A DNA stretch of 63,097 bases from JACQXM01 sp964569425. GTDB taxonomy: Bacteria; Planctomycetota; Phycisphaerae; UBA1845. The translations under genes and the position numbers were made by a program. How positions within the stretch are numbered: position 1 is the stretch's first letter; each line of letters opens with the position of its first letter. The DNA is taken from the NCBI GenBank assembly GCA_964569425.1, contig CAZMVD010000010.1, positions 1 through 63,097 on the forward strand, read 5' to 3'. The notes below the pieces were generated by a model. That model was not told the origin of the DNA. It made no database searches and saw only the letters and a list, made by a program, of their open reading frames with translations. Of this stretch, positions 8,876 through 17,703 are shown piece by piece.

Positions 8876-8904
8876 TTTAAATCCCCCCGTCGATTCGTTA
8901 CAAT
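8876..8904 (+). promoter_or_regulatory. Possible promoter of the LVIVD-repeat gene
   Basis: TTTAAA at 8876-8881 and TACAAT at 8899-8904 are separated by 17 nt, about 50 nt before the start codon at 8962. The -35 match is weak. GGGG at 8872-8875 and CCCC at 8883-8886 flank the -35 box and could form a small hairpin or operator. Confidence 0.4.
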
Positions 8905-8961
8905 GGCCAGTCAAAGAGTCGCCGCGCGGCGCGGTGGCATCGGGGCCGGATTCACACCGGA

Positions 8962-10848
8962 ATGACCATGCGGAGGGTTTTCGTGCATCGATCTGAATGC
9001 TTTGGTGAGAGTCGACGGTGGATTCTGTGCGCCGCTCTGGTGGTGTCTTCATTGTCGACGGTGCGCCCGGCCATGTCGCTTCCGCGCGCGGACACGCTCA
9101 CTCCCGCGCAATTCGATTCGTTCCGGCAAATCGCAGGCGCCGGGGAAACCGATGGTCCCGCGGCGGATACGCTCGAGACGTTTCCAGCGTCGGGCGTGGC
9201 GTTGCTCAGCCAGATTCCGCTGAGCGGCTTCAGCAGCGGGACGTCGGCGGGGAACGACATTTGGGGTTATGTGTCGCCGTCCGGCCGGGAGTATGCCATC
9301 ATCGGGCTCTGGAAGTCCGTGGCCGTGGTGGAAGTTACCGATCCGGTCAACCCGGTAATCGTTGGTGAGATTCCGGGCCCAAGTTCCACCTGGCGGGACA
9401 TGAAAACTTACGGCCATTACGCGTACGCGGTGATCGATCAGAGCGGTCTGGGACTGCAAGTGATCGACTTGAGCAACGTGGACAACGGTTCGATTTCGCT
9501 GGTGCAGACCAGCCTGCTCAACGGCAGCCTGTTCACCGCGCACAACATCGCCCTTAACGAGGAAAGCGGCTTCGCCTATCTCGTGGCCACCAACATGGGG
9601 GCGCTGGTGGCGGTGGACCTGAGCAACCCCACCAATCCGCAACTGGCGGGCGTGTGGAGCAATCACGCCCTGCACGACGTGCAGGTGGTGTCCTACAACG
9701 ACGGGCCGTTTGCGGGGAGGGAAATCTGTTTCGGCGCGGCCACCAACGCGGGCATCTGGATCATCGACGTGACCAACAAGAGCAACATGTTCGTGATGTC
9801 CACGGTGGCGTACCCTAACGTGACTTACTGCCACCAGAGTTGGCTGAGCGACGACCGCAAGTTTGTCTACGTGGACGACGAACTGGACGAACTCCAGAAC
9901 CCCAACGTCAACACCACCACGACCTACATCATCAACGTTGAGGATTTGAACAACCCTTTCTACGTCCGTTCGTTCACGACGGGCCTGCCTTCCATCGATC
10001 ACAACCTCATGGTCCGCGGCGACTTTGTGTTCGAGGCCAACTACACCAGCGGATTGCGCATCTTTGACGTGAGCGACCACGACGACATTCAGCAGGTCGG
10101 TTTCTTCGACACCTATCCCGCCAGTGACGCCCGGAATTTCAACGGCGCCTGGGGCGTTTATCCGTTCCTTCCCAGCGGCGTGGTGCTGGTCTCGGATATC
10201 AATCGCGGGCTCTTCGTGCTCGATCCCTCCGCCGCACTGGGGCAGGTGACCATTCCCGAGCCGCCTTTGGCCGCCCCCGTGCCGTTCGATGTGCGCCGCA
10301 ACCGCTATGTTTCGTTTCAGCCCAACCCAGTCAACCAAGATCCGCTGGCCATTGAAATCAGCCTTACCGCCGGACCCGGGGCTACGGGCGTACTGGGGTG
10401 GCTCGACGTTCCGGATGGCAACGGAGTTTCACGGATCGTTAGCGCGCCCGTCGCACGCCTCTGGAATGAGCAGGTGGTGCACGTGGCCGATTGCGGCATC
10501 GTGCCGGTGGCGTCTTACAACGTGCGCTACGATACCGGCACGTCGTTCTTCTCGGCGCCGCTGGCGCTCCATACGATCATTCAGCCGGCGGGCGGAAAGT
10601 TCTGGGGCGACACCGTGGGCGCCTTCGACGGTCTCATGTGGAATGGTCCCAACGGGCTGGTGAACGCCAATGACTTTCTCGCGGCGCTCCAGACTTTTCA
10701 GGCACTGCCGGGGTCGCCGCATTTCACCTGGGTGGACGTGCACGACCAAGTACCCAATCAAGTGGTTAACTTCACCGATGTATTCAATCTGATTCAGGCT
10801 TTCCAGGGGCAAACGTACCCGTTTGCGATTCCGCAGAACTGTCCCTGA
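8962..10848 (+). CDS. Secreted LVIVD-repeat (choice-of-anchor B type) protein with planctomycete-type C-terminal module
   Basis: 628 aa with a signal peptide (RRWILCAALVVSSLSTV, cleavage near residue 37). Residues about 60-430 form repeated strands of the LVIVD type (GLGLQVIDLSN, GALVAVDLSNPTNP, AGIWIIDVTN, SGLRIFDVSD, RGLFVLDPS), predicted to make a seven-bladed propeller as in choice-of-anchor B proteins. From about 445 a separate module begins with RNRYVSFQP. It contains WGDTVGAFDG, two N-x-[ND]-D-x5-Q-x-F repeats and ends YPFAIPQNCP. Nearly the same module closes the carboxypeptidase at 57716. Function is unknown, probably cell-surface or secreted adhesion/binding. Confidence 0.85.
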   Translation: MTMRRVFVHRSECFGESRRWILCAALVVSSLSTVRPAMSLPRADTLTPAQFDSFRQIAGAGETDGPAADTLETFPASGVALLSQIPLSGFSSGTSAGNDIWGYVSPSGREYAIIGLWKSVAVVEVTDPVNPVIVGEIPGPSSTWRDMKTYGHYAYAVIDQSGLGLQVIDLSNVDNGSISLVQTSLLNGSLFTAHNIALNEESGFAYLVATNMGALVAVDLSNPTNPQLAGVWSNHALHDVQVVSYNDGPFAGREICFGAATNAGIWIIDVTNKSNMFVMSTVAYPNVTYCHQSWLSDDRKFVYVDDELDELQNPNVNTTTTYIINVEDLNNPFYVRSFTTGLPSIDHNLMVRGDFVFEANYTSGLRIFDVSDHDDIQQVGFFDTYPASDARNFNGAWGVYPFLPSGVVLVSDINRGLFVLDPSAALGQVTIPEPPLAAPVPFDVRRNRYVSFQPNPVNQDPLAIEISLTAGPGATGVLGWLDVPDGNGVSRIVSAPVARLWNEQVVHVADCGIVPVASYNVRYDTGTSFFSAPLALHTIIQPAGGKFWGDTVGAFDGLMWNGPNGLVNANDFLAALQTFQALPGSPHFTWVDVHDQVPNQVVNFTDVFNLIQAFQGQTYPFAIPQNCP

Positions 10849-10860
10849 GGTATTCTGGGG

Positions 10861-10882
10861 CCGGGGCCTTGCACTGGCCCGG
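10861..10882 (+). terminator. GC-rich hairpin after the LVIVD gene
   Basis: CCGGGGCC at 10861-10868 and GGCCCGG at 10876-10882 pair (one bulge) around a 7-nt loop, starting 13 nt after the stop codon. There is no T-run behind it, so intrinsic termination is uncertain. Confidence 0.3.
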
Positions 10883-10984
10883 ACGTGTTCCGGGTAGCGC
10901 GGCGCTGCCACCCGGCGTCACCCGCGTGCGCCCCGACTAACTGCATTCACTGCCTGCAACGTCCGATAGAGCGCATGGAATACC

Positions 10985-12088
10985 ATGCGCGCGCAACGAT
11001 TCAGGCAAGTCGTACTTCCGGCACTAATCGTGTCCGGGCTGATCGGCGTGTGGGCTTCGGGGACGCTTCTGGCCGGCCACGATGGCGGTTGGGTGGTGGG
11101 CGACTCGGAAGCCGGCGCCTGGTTCACCTGGTGCGCGCCCGCCGGGCTTCCCAGCGTGAATTGTGCCGAAGTTGTCCAGAGCCGCTGGGGTTCCTTTGAC
11201 GTGTACCTGCTGGGCCGGCGCTGGCTGGTGCCGGTCTCTTTCCTGGGGTTGGCTTATTTTCTTGGCGTCACGGTCTGGTTGGCGCTGGTGCGGCTGCCCG
11301 AAACCCGGGCGGATCGAATCTGGCGGCTTTTCGCCGTCGGGCTCGTTGGTGGCGGTGCCGTTTCCGTGTTTCTCACCGTGAACATGCTGCGAACGGTTGG
11401 TTCGTGGTGTCCGCTTTGTCTGCTGGCGCACATGGCCAACGGGGTCATCGTGCTGGGTATGGCGGGGGCGTGGTGGACATCGCCGCAACGCCCCACGTCT
11501 TCGACCGGCCTGGTGCCGCCACCGATTGTGGCGCAATTTCGTCGGCGCCTCCGAATGGCCGGTGCGCTGGCTATCGCGGTTGCGATCGCGGGATCCTGGC
11601 AGCTTTACGAGTCCATCACCAAGGCTCGATATGAGTGGCGGCGTCGCGCCGGCCTGGAATCCGTGCTCGCTCAGATTCAGTCCGATCCCGACCGTCTCCT
11701 GCGTGAGTTCTACGCCCAGCCTCTCGTCGATGGGAGCGAAGTGCCATCGCAAGATGGAAGCGAGCAGGCGGCGATCATCATCTTCACGGAGAGTGAATGC
11801 CCCTCGTGCCTGTGCCTTGCACGCGCCTGGAGCGAAACGTTGATGCCCGCGTTTCAGCACCGTGCCCGTGTGGACGTGCGGCGACTATCGGAGAACAGGT
11901 CATTGGCCGAGCAGTGGGGCGTACGCGAGGCTCCCGCGGTCTTTCTCAATGGCCGCCGGGTGCCGCCGCTTTGCCTGAACAGCGAGACGTTTTGGCGGGC
12001 CATGGGCGAGAAACTGCACCGCAACAAGTCGCTGGCCTCCGCGCAAATGCCACCTGCCGGAGGCGGTGGAGGACGTAAACATGAATAA
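10985..12088 (+). CDS. VKOR-family disulfide-forming membrane protein fused to a thioredoxin-like domain
   Basis: 367 aa. The N-terminal half has the VKOR layout: a first helix (LPALIVSGLIGVWASGTLLA), a loop Cys pair region with WCAPAGLPSVNCAEVV, three further helices, and the quinone-site CxxC in SWCPLCLLAHM. After a fifth helix (ALAIAVAIAGSWQLYES) comes a soluble domain from about residue 255 with IIIFTESECPSCLCLARAW (CxxC) and a cis-Pro-like APAVFLNG, a thioredoxin fold. Such VKOR-Trx fusions oxidise periplasmic cysteines, replacing DsbB/DsbA. Its end overlaps the PqqD-like gene by 8 nt, so it heads the 11-17 kb operon. Confidence 0.85.
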   Translation: MRAQRFRQVVLPALIVSGLIGVWASGTLLAGHDGGWVVGDSEAGAWFTWCAPAGLPSVNCAEVVQSRWGSFDVYLLGRRWLVPVSFLGLAYFLGVTVWLALVRLPETRADRIWRLFAVGLVGGGAVSVFLTVNMLRTVGSWCPLCLLAHMANGVIVLGMAGAWWTSPQRPTSSTGLVPPPIVAQFRRRLRMAGALAIAVAIAGSWQLYESITKARYEWRRRAGLESVLAQIQSDPDRLLREFYAQPLVDGSEVPSQDGSEQAAIIIFTESECPSCLCLARAWSETLMPAFQHRARVDVRRLSENRSLAEQWGVREAPAVFLNGRRVPPLCLNSETFWRAMGEKLHRNKSLASAQMPPAGGGGGRKHE

Positions 12089-12410
12089 CCCTGAAGCGAA
12101 AAACGCGGCATCGGCGCCTGCGGGCGTTCCGACCCAGCGTGCGGACTTGACGGTGCACGAACTCGACGGCGAGGCGCTGGTCTACGACGCGCTCACCGCC
12201 GATACGCACCGCCTCAACGAAACCGCGCTGTTCATCTGGCGCGCCTGCGATGGTCGCCACGACGCCGGCAGCCTGGCGGCGCGGGTGAGCGAAACCTACG
12301 ACGTTCCGGCGCCCGAAGCACGGAGTTACGTCATCCGCACGCTGGACGAACTCGCAACACGAAACCTGGTTGTGTACACCCCCTCAACCGGCGGCGAAAA
12401 CCACGCATGA
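12081..12410 (+). CDS. PqqD-like small protein (RRE-type fold)
   Basis: 109 aa from the ATG at 12081, chosen because GGAGG precedes it at proper spacing; an in-frame ATG at 12066 exists. Residues about 20-105 show the PqqD pattern: LTVHELDGEALVYDALTADTHRLNETALFIWRACDG, then a helix-turn-helix-like YDVPAPEARSYVIRTLDELATRNLV. PqqD-like folds bind peptides or partner enzymes in RiPP and HPr-kinase-related systems. Here it precedes an HprK-like kinase with a 4-nt overlap, the gene pair seen in so-called HPr-rel-A type loci. No precursor peptide is visible next to it. Confidence 0.83.
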   Translation: MNNPEAKNAASAPAGVPTQRADLTVHELDGEALVYDALTADTHRLNETALFIWRACDGRHDAGSLAARVSETYDVPAPEARSYVIRTLDELATRNLVVYTPSTGGENHA

Positions 12411-13420
12411 CGCAATGCTACAGCCCATTACCCTCGCGCACCTTTCAGATGGGTGTCGTGCGTGCGACGCTGGCCACGGATCTGCGCGCCCTGCTGGCCG
12501 ACTACGCGGCGTTGTACCACCACGCCGTCGTTCCCGAGCCAGGCACCGCCGCGTCCATGATTCGCGTGGAAGTTCACCCCCGCGCGGCGCGCTGGTGGCG
12601 TCCCCGTGGGTGGGACGTGACCGTCAATGGTCGATTGCAGTTTACGCCCACGCGCGCCGCCGAAGTGCTGCCGTACGTTGAATGGGCCATCAACTGGGAA
12701 GTGCCCCGTGTGCTCCCGCAGTTCCTGCATCTTCACGCTGCGTCGCTGGCGGTGGGGGGGAGGGGGGTCATTCTTCCCGGGCTGTCGGGCAGTGGCAAAT
12801 CGACCCTCACGGCCGGCCTGCTGACTCGTGGTTGGCACTACCTTTGCGACGAATTCGCCGTCATTCACTCGGACACGTTGCGATTGGCGCCCTACCCGCG
12901 GGCGATTTGCATCAAGCAGCCCTCGCATCCGGTGGTCGAGGCACTGGGTCTTCAGTTCTTTCGCCGTCGCTACTTCATCAAAGGCGCCAAAGGCAACGTG
13001 GGGTTCATCGATCCCACCAGCGTGCGGCCCGACGCGGTAGGGGGCGAGTGCCCCGTGGATTTCATCATTTTCCCCCGCTACTGCGCCGACGCCAAACCGG
13101 AACTGGTTCCCATGCACCGCGCAGAGGCCGCATTCGCCCTGCATGAAGTCTGTTTCAATCTGTTCGGTTGCCGGCGTCCGGGGCTGGACGTGCTGACGCG
13201 CCTGGTTCGCGGCGCACAGTGCTATCGACTGGTGGCCGGCGAACTGAACCGGACTTGTGATCTTCTGGAGTCGCTACTGGACCGTGATTCTCGGCAAAAC
13301 TCGCGCGACAAACTGCCCGACCGATGTGCCGCCGGAAACCGGCCGGCGGCGCCGCGCCTGAACGGGCCGAGGCAGGCCGGGCAACTGTGTGAACAACTGC
13401 ACCGTCAGGGGGCCGCATGA
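12407..13420 (+). CDS. HprK-like serine kinase / phosphorylase domain protein
   Basis: 337 aa. The P-loop is LPGLSGSGKSTLTAGLL at about residues 123-139, followed by CDEFAVIHSDTLRLAPYPRAICIK, the acidic and base-contacting segment of HPr kinase C-terminal domains. The N-terminal about 100 residues do not resemble the HprK regulatory domain, and the last about 60 are Arg/Pro-rich. HprK-like proteins of this type (HprK-related kinase A/B) occur with PqqD-like and nucleotidyltransferase genes, and their substrate is unknown. It is coupled upstream (4-nt overlap) and downstream (4-nt overlap) to those partners. Confidence 0.82.
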   Translation: MTQCYSPLPSRTFQMGVVRATLATDLRALLADYAALYHHAVVPEPGTAASMIRVEVHPRAARWWRPRGWDVTVNGRLQFTPTRAAEVLPYVEWAINWEVPRVLPQFLHLHAASLAVGGRGVILPGLSGSGKSTLTAGLLTRGWHYLCDEFAVIHSDTLRLAPYPRAICIKQPSHPVVEALGLQFFRRRYFIKGAKGNVGFIDPTSVRPDAVGGECPVDFIIFPRYCADAKPELVPMHRAEAAFALHEVCFNLFGCRRPGLDVLTRLVRGAQCYRLVAGELNRTCDLLESLLDRDSRQNSRDKLPDRCAAGNRPAAPRLNGPRQAGQLCEQLHRQGAA

Positions 13421-14571
13421 GAAGGCAGGAATCACCCGGTTCCGAAGGGATGCTGGCGGCCTGGCTGCGGGCCGCGGATGCTGCGTCCGTTCCCCGGCCG
13501 CAGGTCGCGGGGGATTGGGCTGCGCTGCTGCACGAAGCCCGCAGGGCCAATATGGCGGGGATTCTGCTGGAGCAGGTTCGGAATCTCGCGATCTCCATTC
13601 CTCTTGAATTCGAGAATTCGCTTCGCGCTGTCGCCCTTGCCGTGGCTGCGCGGCAACTCCATTGGCGCCGTGAACTGGAGCTGACGCTTTCGGTGCTGAA
13701 CGCGGCCGACATCCCCGTCATGCTTCTCAAGGGCGCCGCCTTGAACCTTTCCGTCTATCCTCGATCCGATCTACGACCCCTTTCCGATCTGGACCTGCTG
13801 GTACCCGCCGAGAAGGCGGTCGCCGCCCGACAGGCGCTGGTCGGTGCGGGGTGCCGTCCGGGGTTTGATCTCGTGCGCGCCGACTTCTTCCCCCGCTACT
13901 ACTACGAAGCCGAACTGTTCAGCGCGGGCGTGCACGCGGTGCGCCTCGACCTGCACGCGCGGCCGTTTCGCCCGCTGCGCCTCGCCGTCACCGTGCCGCA
14001 AGCGGCATTCTGGGCGAATGCGCAAGTGGTCGACGTCGGCACGGCAACCGCATTGGTTCCCGCTGTGGAAACCATGTGGATCCATTTGGCGGTGCACGCC
14101 GCGCTGCACGATTGCGTCCGATTGATCTGGCTATACGACCTGGTTCGTTTCGAGAAACACCACCGGGAGTGCATCGATTGGGATCGAGTCGTCGGGCATT
14201 GTCGCCAGTGGCGCGTCTCGCGGGCCGCTTGGACCGCGGTGCGCCGTGCGACAGAACATTTCGGCCCCGTGGTGCCGCCCGAAGTAGACGCGGCGCTGGC
14301 GGCGCACCCCTGCCATTGGCGCGACCGCTGGTCCCTGGCTAATGCCGCGAGGTCGGCGCGATCGCCCATTCGCTCGGTCCTGGTCGAGGCGGCCACCACG
14401 CCCTGTTGGCGGACCGCGATGGGCTATCTCTCCGCGTACGCGCTGCCCGGTCGCGCGCACCTCGCCGGTTTCTGCGCCCGCCGCTTTCCCGGTTGGACCC
14501 TGGTCGCGCATGCCCGTCGTGCGCTGCGCACGATCGGCCGGTTGCCATACGCGCTGGGGGTACGCGTGTGA
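13417..14571 (+). CDS. Nucleotidyltransferase-fold protein (NTP_transf_5-like)
   Basis: 384 aa. The core motif IPVMLLKGAALNLSVYPRSDLRPLSDLDLLV (about 104-134, given in parts: LKGAAL and RPLSDLDLLV) carries the D-x-D of minimal nucleotidyltransferases of the uncharacterised NTP_transf_5 family. A helical remainder has HLAVHAALHDCVRLIWLYDL, also conserved in that family. These proteins are typically next to PqqD/HprK-like genes and glycosyltransferases, and no substrate is established. It overlaps the kinase gene by 4 nt and the following glycosyltransferase by 4 nt. Confidence 0.82.
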   Translation: MRRQESPGSEGMLAAWLRAADAASVPRPQVAGDWAALLHEARRANMAGILLEQVRNLAISIPLEFENSLRAVALAVAARQLHWRRELELTLSVLNAADIPVMLLKGAALNLSVYPRSDLRPLSDLDLLVPAEKAVAARQALVGAGCRPGFDLVRADFFPRYYYEAELFSAGVHAVRLDLHARPFRPLRLAVTVPQAAFWANAQVVDVGTATALVPAVETMWIHLAVHAALHDCVRLIWLYDLVRFEKHHRECIDWDRVVGHCRQWRVSRAAWTAVRRATEHFGPVVPPEVDAALAAHPCHWRDRWSLANAARSARSPIRSVLVEAATTPCWRTAMGYLSAYALPGRAHLAGFCARRFPGWTLVAHARRALRTIGRLPYALGVRV

Positions 14572-15581
14572 CCGAAAAGTCGCTGACACTGCTGAACGCG
14601 GCCGTGGTCATTACGGTCAAGAACGACGCCGCCGGGTTGACGGCCGCACTCAGTTCACTGGCATCACAAACGCGTGTGCCCGACGAGATCATCGTGGTCG
14701 ACGGCGGCTCCACCGACGCTACGCCGCTGGTGTTGCGGCAGTTTTCCGAGACGCTGCCCATGCTCCGCGTGCTCGATGCGCCGGGCGCCAACATTGCCCG
14801 CGGGCGCAACCTGGGCGTTGCGGCGGCGCAAAGCGAAATCATCGCCACGACAGACGCCGGCTGCCGTGCGCACCCCGATTGGCTTGAACGACTGCTGCGA
14901 CCCTTTCACGAGGATTCCGAAGTCGAGTTCGTCGCCGGGTTCTATCGGGTGCGCGGAGAAACGCTCCTCGAAGAAGTGATCGGCCTGACCACCATGCGCG
15001 GCCAGCTTTCGCCCGTGAATCCGGCGACCTTCAATCCTTCGGCGCGATCGTTGGCCATGACCAAAGATCTGTGGCGCCGGGCCGGCGGATGGCCCGAGTG
15101 GATCGACTATTCCGAGGACACGCTCTTTGATCACAAAGTGCGCCGCATGGGCGCCTGCTGGCGCTTCGCCGAGGATGCCGTCGTCGTCTGGCGCCCGCGC
15201 ACTTCGCTGCGCAGTGTGGCCAGGCAGTTCTACCGCTACGGCACGGGGCGCGGCCATACTCAGATCGATGCCGCGGGCTTTCGTTACCAGGTGCGAAATA
15301 TCGCCTTACTTCTTGCGGCTGTGGTGGGTTGCGTGGTGACGCGCTGGGCGCTGCCGGTGCTCGTGGTGCTCGTTTTATACTTCTTCGTGGCCGCACAGCA
15401 CGACGTCGCGCGCCGCAGCGCGCGCCATCTTGGGCGGCTGTCCGCCTATCCACTGTCCATCCTGGTCCTGTTCGTCGTGGCGCTGGCCCACACGGCCGGT
15501 TTTGTGGTCGGAACCTGGCAGCGCCGCCGCGACTGGTGGCGCTACGCCCTGCGCATGGAACTCTACCTCGACGGTGCCTGA
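14568..15581 (+). CDS. Family 2 glycosyltransferase with C-terminal membrane helices
   Basis: 337 aa from a GTG at 14568, which overlaps the previous stop (GTGTGA). It starts AAVVITVKNDAAGLTAALSSL, then PDEIIVVDGGSTDATP and RGRNLGVAAAQSEIIATTDAGC, the GT-A fold with its D-x-D-like TDAG. Two to three hydrophobic segments follow after residue 240 (IALLLAAVVGCVVT, LPVLVVLVLYFFVA, LSILVLFVVALAHTAGFVVG), anchoring it in the inner membrane. It likely transfers a sugar from a nucleotide donor to a lipid-linked acceptor. The next gene starts on its last stop base. Confidence 0.87.
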   Translation: MTEKSLTLLNAAVVITVKNDAAGLTAALSSLASQTRVPDEIIVVDGGSTDATPLVLRQFSETLPMLRVLDAPGANIARGRNLGVAAAQSEIIATTDAGCRAHPDWLERLLRPFHEDSEVEFVAGFYRVRGETLLEEVIGLTTMRGQLSPVNPATFNPSARSLAMTKDLWRRAGGWPEWIDYSEDTLFDHKVRRMGACWRFAEDAVVVWRPRTSLRSVARQFYRYGTGRGHTQIDAAGFRYQVRNIALLLAAVVGCVVTRWALPVLVVLVLYFFVAAQHDVARRSARHLGRLSAYPLSILVLFVVALAHTAGFVVGTWQRRRDWWRYALRMELYLDGA

Positions 15582-17026
15582 TGAACGAAACCGCCAATGG
15601 CACCGCCAGCCTAAACCGTTCTTTGCGTTCCGGGGAGCGTCGCGATTCTCGCGGGCATTGGCTGTGCATCGCCTACGCTTTTCCGCCCATCAACCGCAGC
15701 GGCACGCAGCGCACGCTGGGCTTCGTGCGGCACCTCCATCGGTTGGGCTGGGATGCCACCGTGTTGACGGTCGAGCCGCAAAACGAACAACTCGACACGG
15801 CGCTCATGGCACGCGTTCCGCCCGCGACGGAAGTGATCCGCGTACCCTGGCAGGACCGCATCGCACGGATCAAGAAGCGGATGACAAGGGGGCCCGCCCG
15901 TTCGCTCGGCGCGCAGTCACCACCGAAGGAGGGATTGCCTTTACATCGATCGTGGGTACGCGGACTTCGGTCGACGTTGTCCGAGTGGCTTAGTACCCCT
16001 GATTCTCGCGTCGGTTGGGTGCGGCCGGCCGTTCGTACGGCGCGGGCGGCGCTTAATGGGCGCCGGGTGGACATTATTTATTCCACTTCGCCCTATGCCA
16101 GCGCTCACTTGATCGCAGGGCAGCTCAAGCGAAGCACCGGCCTGCCCTGGGTCGCCGACTTCCGAGACCCCTGGCGCGATCAGCCGTACCGCATGCGCCG
16201 GGGCGTGCTGGCCGAGTGGTACGATGCCCGCCTGGAGCGCCGGGTGCTGGATGCCGCCGATCACATTGTGGTCAACACCATGGAGGCCCGCACGCAGTTG
16301 ATCGACCGAGATTCACGGCTGGCGGACAGGTGTTCCGTCATCGCCAACGGATGGGACGAGGACCTGGCGTCCGGCGTCACCCCCGTCCGCATCGGGCGCC
16401 CCGACGAAATCGTCCTCGTTCATGCCGGGCAATTCTACGGCCCGCGAAGTCCGGACCCGCTGTTCCGGGCGCTGACGGGATTGCGCGCACAGCGACCCGA
16501 TATCGCTGACCGAGTTCGACTGGTGTTCATCGGACCTCATGCCGTCCGCCAATCGACACTCAGCGCGCTGGCGGAGGAAGCCGGCCTGGCGGAACGCGTT
16601 TCCGTCCTTGGCCCGCGCGGACACCGCGAAGCGCTTTCACTTATGGCCGGCGGCGATGCCCTGCTACTCGTGGGCGGCGAAGACGGTTCGACCGAATCGC
16701 AGGTTCCTGCCAAACTCTACGAGTACGTTGCTTTGCGCAAGCCAATCCTGGCATTGGTCGCCCCCACCGGACCCAGCGCCCGCATCCTCCGTGAAGCGCG
16801 CGCCGATGCTGCCATTTGCGATCCGCGCGATATGCCGGGGCTCACGGCGGCGATCGTACGAATGGCGACGGGAGAAACCCCTCCGCCGGATGCCTGGTCC
16901 AGGGTCGAGCGCTTCGCCCGGGGTCGTCGCGCCGCGGAACTGGCGGCTGTGTTCATGCGGCTGACTTCACGCGCGGCACCGGCTTCACTGGGCGACGGGC
17001 TTCTTGCCGTGCCCGCGATCGGCTGA
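15581..17026 (+). CDS. Family 4-type glycosyltransferase
   Basis: 481 aa, started at the ATG that shares one base with the upstream TGA. The N-terminal GT-B domain has YAFPPINRSGTQRTLGFVRHL and IIYSTSPYASAHLIAGQL plus WVADFRDPWRDQP, typical of the glycosyltransferase 4 subfamily. The C-terminal domain has LVHAGQFYGPRSPDPLFRAL and ESQVPAKLYEYVALRKPILA, the donor-binding E-x7-E-like region. Last gene of the coupled 11-17 kb operon, so it probably acts with the GT2 on the same glycan. Confidence 0.85.
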   Translation: MNETANGTASLNRSLRSGERRDSRGHWLCIAYAFPPINRSGTQRTLGFVRHLHRLGWDATVLTVEPQNEQLDTALMARVPPATEVIRVPWQDRIARIKKRMTRGPARSLGAQSPPKEGLPLHRSWVRGLRSTLSEWLSTPDSRVGWVRPAVRTARAALNGRRVDIIYSTSPYASAHLIAGQLKRSTGLPWVADFRDPWRDQPYRMRRGVLAEWYDARLERRVLDAADHIVVNTMEARTQLIDRDSRLADRCSVIANGWDEDLASGVTPVRIGRPDEIVLVHAGQFYGPRSPDPLFRALTGLRAQRPDIADRVRLVFIGPHAVRQSTLSALAEEAGLAERVSVLGPRGHREALSLMAGGDALLLVGGEDGSTESQVPAKLYEYVALRKPILALVAPTGPSARILREARADAAICDPRDMPGLTAAIVRMATGETPPPDAWSRVERFARGRRAAELAAVFMRLTSRAAPASLGDGLLAVPAIG

Positions 17027-17037
17027 GCGCCGCCGGT

Positions 17038-17703
17038 CTAAACGCCGTGCAGAATGAACGGATTGGTGCGTCGCTCGCGCCCGATGGTGGTTTCCGGTCC
17101 ATGTCCCGACAACACCCGCGTTTCGTCGGGGAGGGTCATCAGGTGCGCGTGGATGTTGCGCATGAGCTGCGCACCATTGCTGTGGGGGAAATCCACGCGG
17201 CCCACACTCCCCGCAAACAACGCGTCTCCCACGATCGCCACCGCCAAACTGGCGCAATAAAGGGTGCGTCCACCCGGTGAGTGCCCCGAGGTATCGAGCG
17301 CGCGCCACTCGGTATCATCCAGCGACAAGGTAGCACCGTGCGGCAGATCCACCGGGTTGGTTACCTCGGTGCGCAATCCCGGGCCGAAATGGCCGGACAG
17401 GTTCTCCATAGGGTCCGTCAACGCCGCCCACTCCTCGCGCGCCAAGTAGACGGGCAGCGCGCCCAGCGCCGCGCGTACTTCGTCGATCCCCGCAATGTGG
17501 TCGGCGTGCGCGTGTGTCAGGACGATCGCCGCGGGGGCCAGCGAATGTTCTTGGATATGGCCGATGATGCGTCGTGCCTGCGGTGGCAAACCCGGATCGA
17601 TGATCCAGCAAGGACCGCCCGCACGGCGATACACCGTCATGCCGTTTTCGACATACACCGGGTCATTGGTCACGAAAACTTGTAACGGCGATTCCATCGT
17701 CAT
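17038..17703 (-). CDS. Metallo-beta-lactamase-fold hydrolase (glyoxalase II-like)
   Basis: 221 aa. The metal motif THAHADHIAGIDEV (HxHxDH) is at about 65-78, with a further His in DTSGHSPGGRTLY, an Asp in VGDALFAGSVGRVDF, and SGHGPETTIGRER at the end. This set matches small MBL hydrolases of the hydroxyacylglutathione hydrolase-like group, which bind two metals. Its substrate may be a thioester such as S-lactoylglutathione, or something else. It is convergent with the glycosyltransferase gene ending at 17026. Confidence 0.88.
   Translation of the reverse strand: MTMESPLQVFVTNDPVYVENGMTVYRRAGGPCWIIDPGLPPQARRIIGHIQEHSLAPAAIVLTHAHADHIAGIDEVRAALGALPVYLAREEWAALTDPMENLSGHFGPGLRTEVTNPVDLPHGATLSLDDTEWRALDTSGHSPGGRTLYCASLAVAIVGDALFAGSVGRVDFPHSNGAQLMRNIHAHLMTLPDETRVLSGHGPETTIGRERRTNPFILHGV

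Noticed and set aside
9049..10338. 429-codon minus-strand frame opposite the LVIVD gene
   Set aside because: His/Val/Gly-rich antisense shadow; the plus strand has signal peptide and repeats.
12081..14571. Lasso-peptide cluster (PqqD-like plus HprK-like kinase)
   Set aside because: No asparagine-synthetase-like cyclase, no transglutaminase-like B2 protein and no precursor peptide nearby; the trio fits HPr-rel-type loci better.
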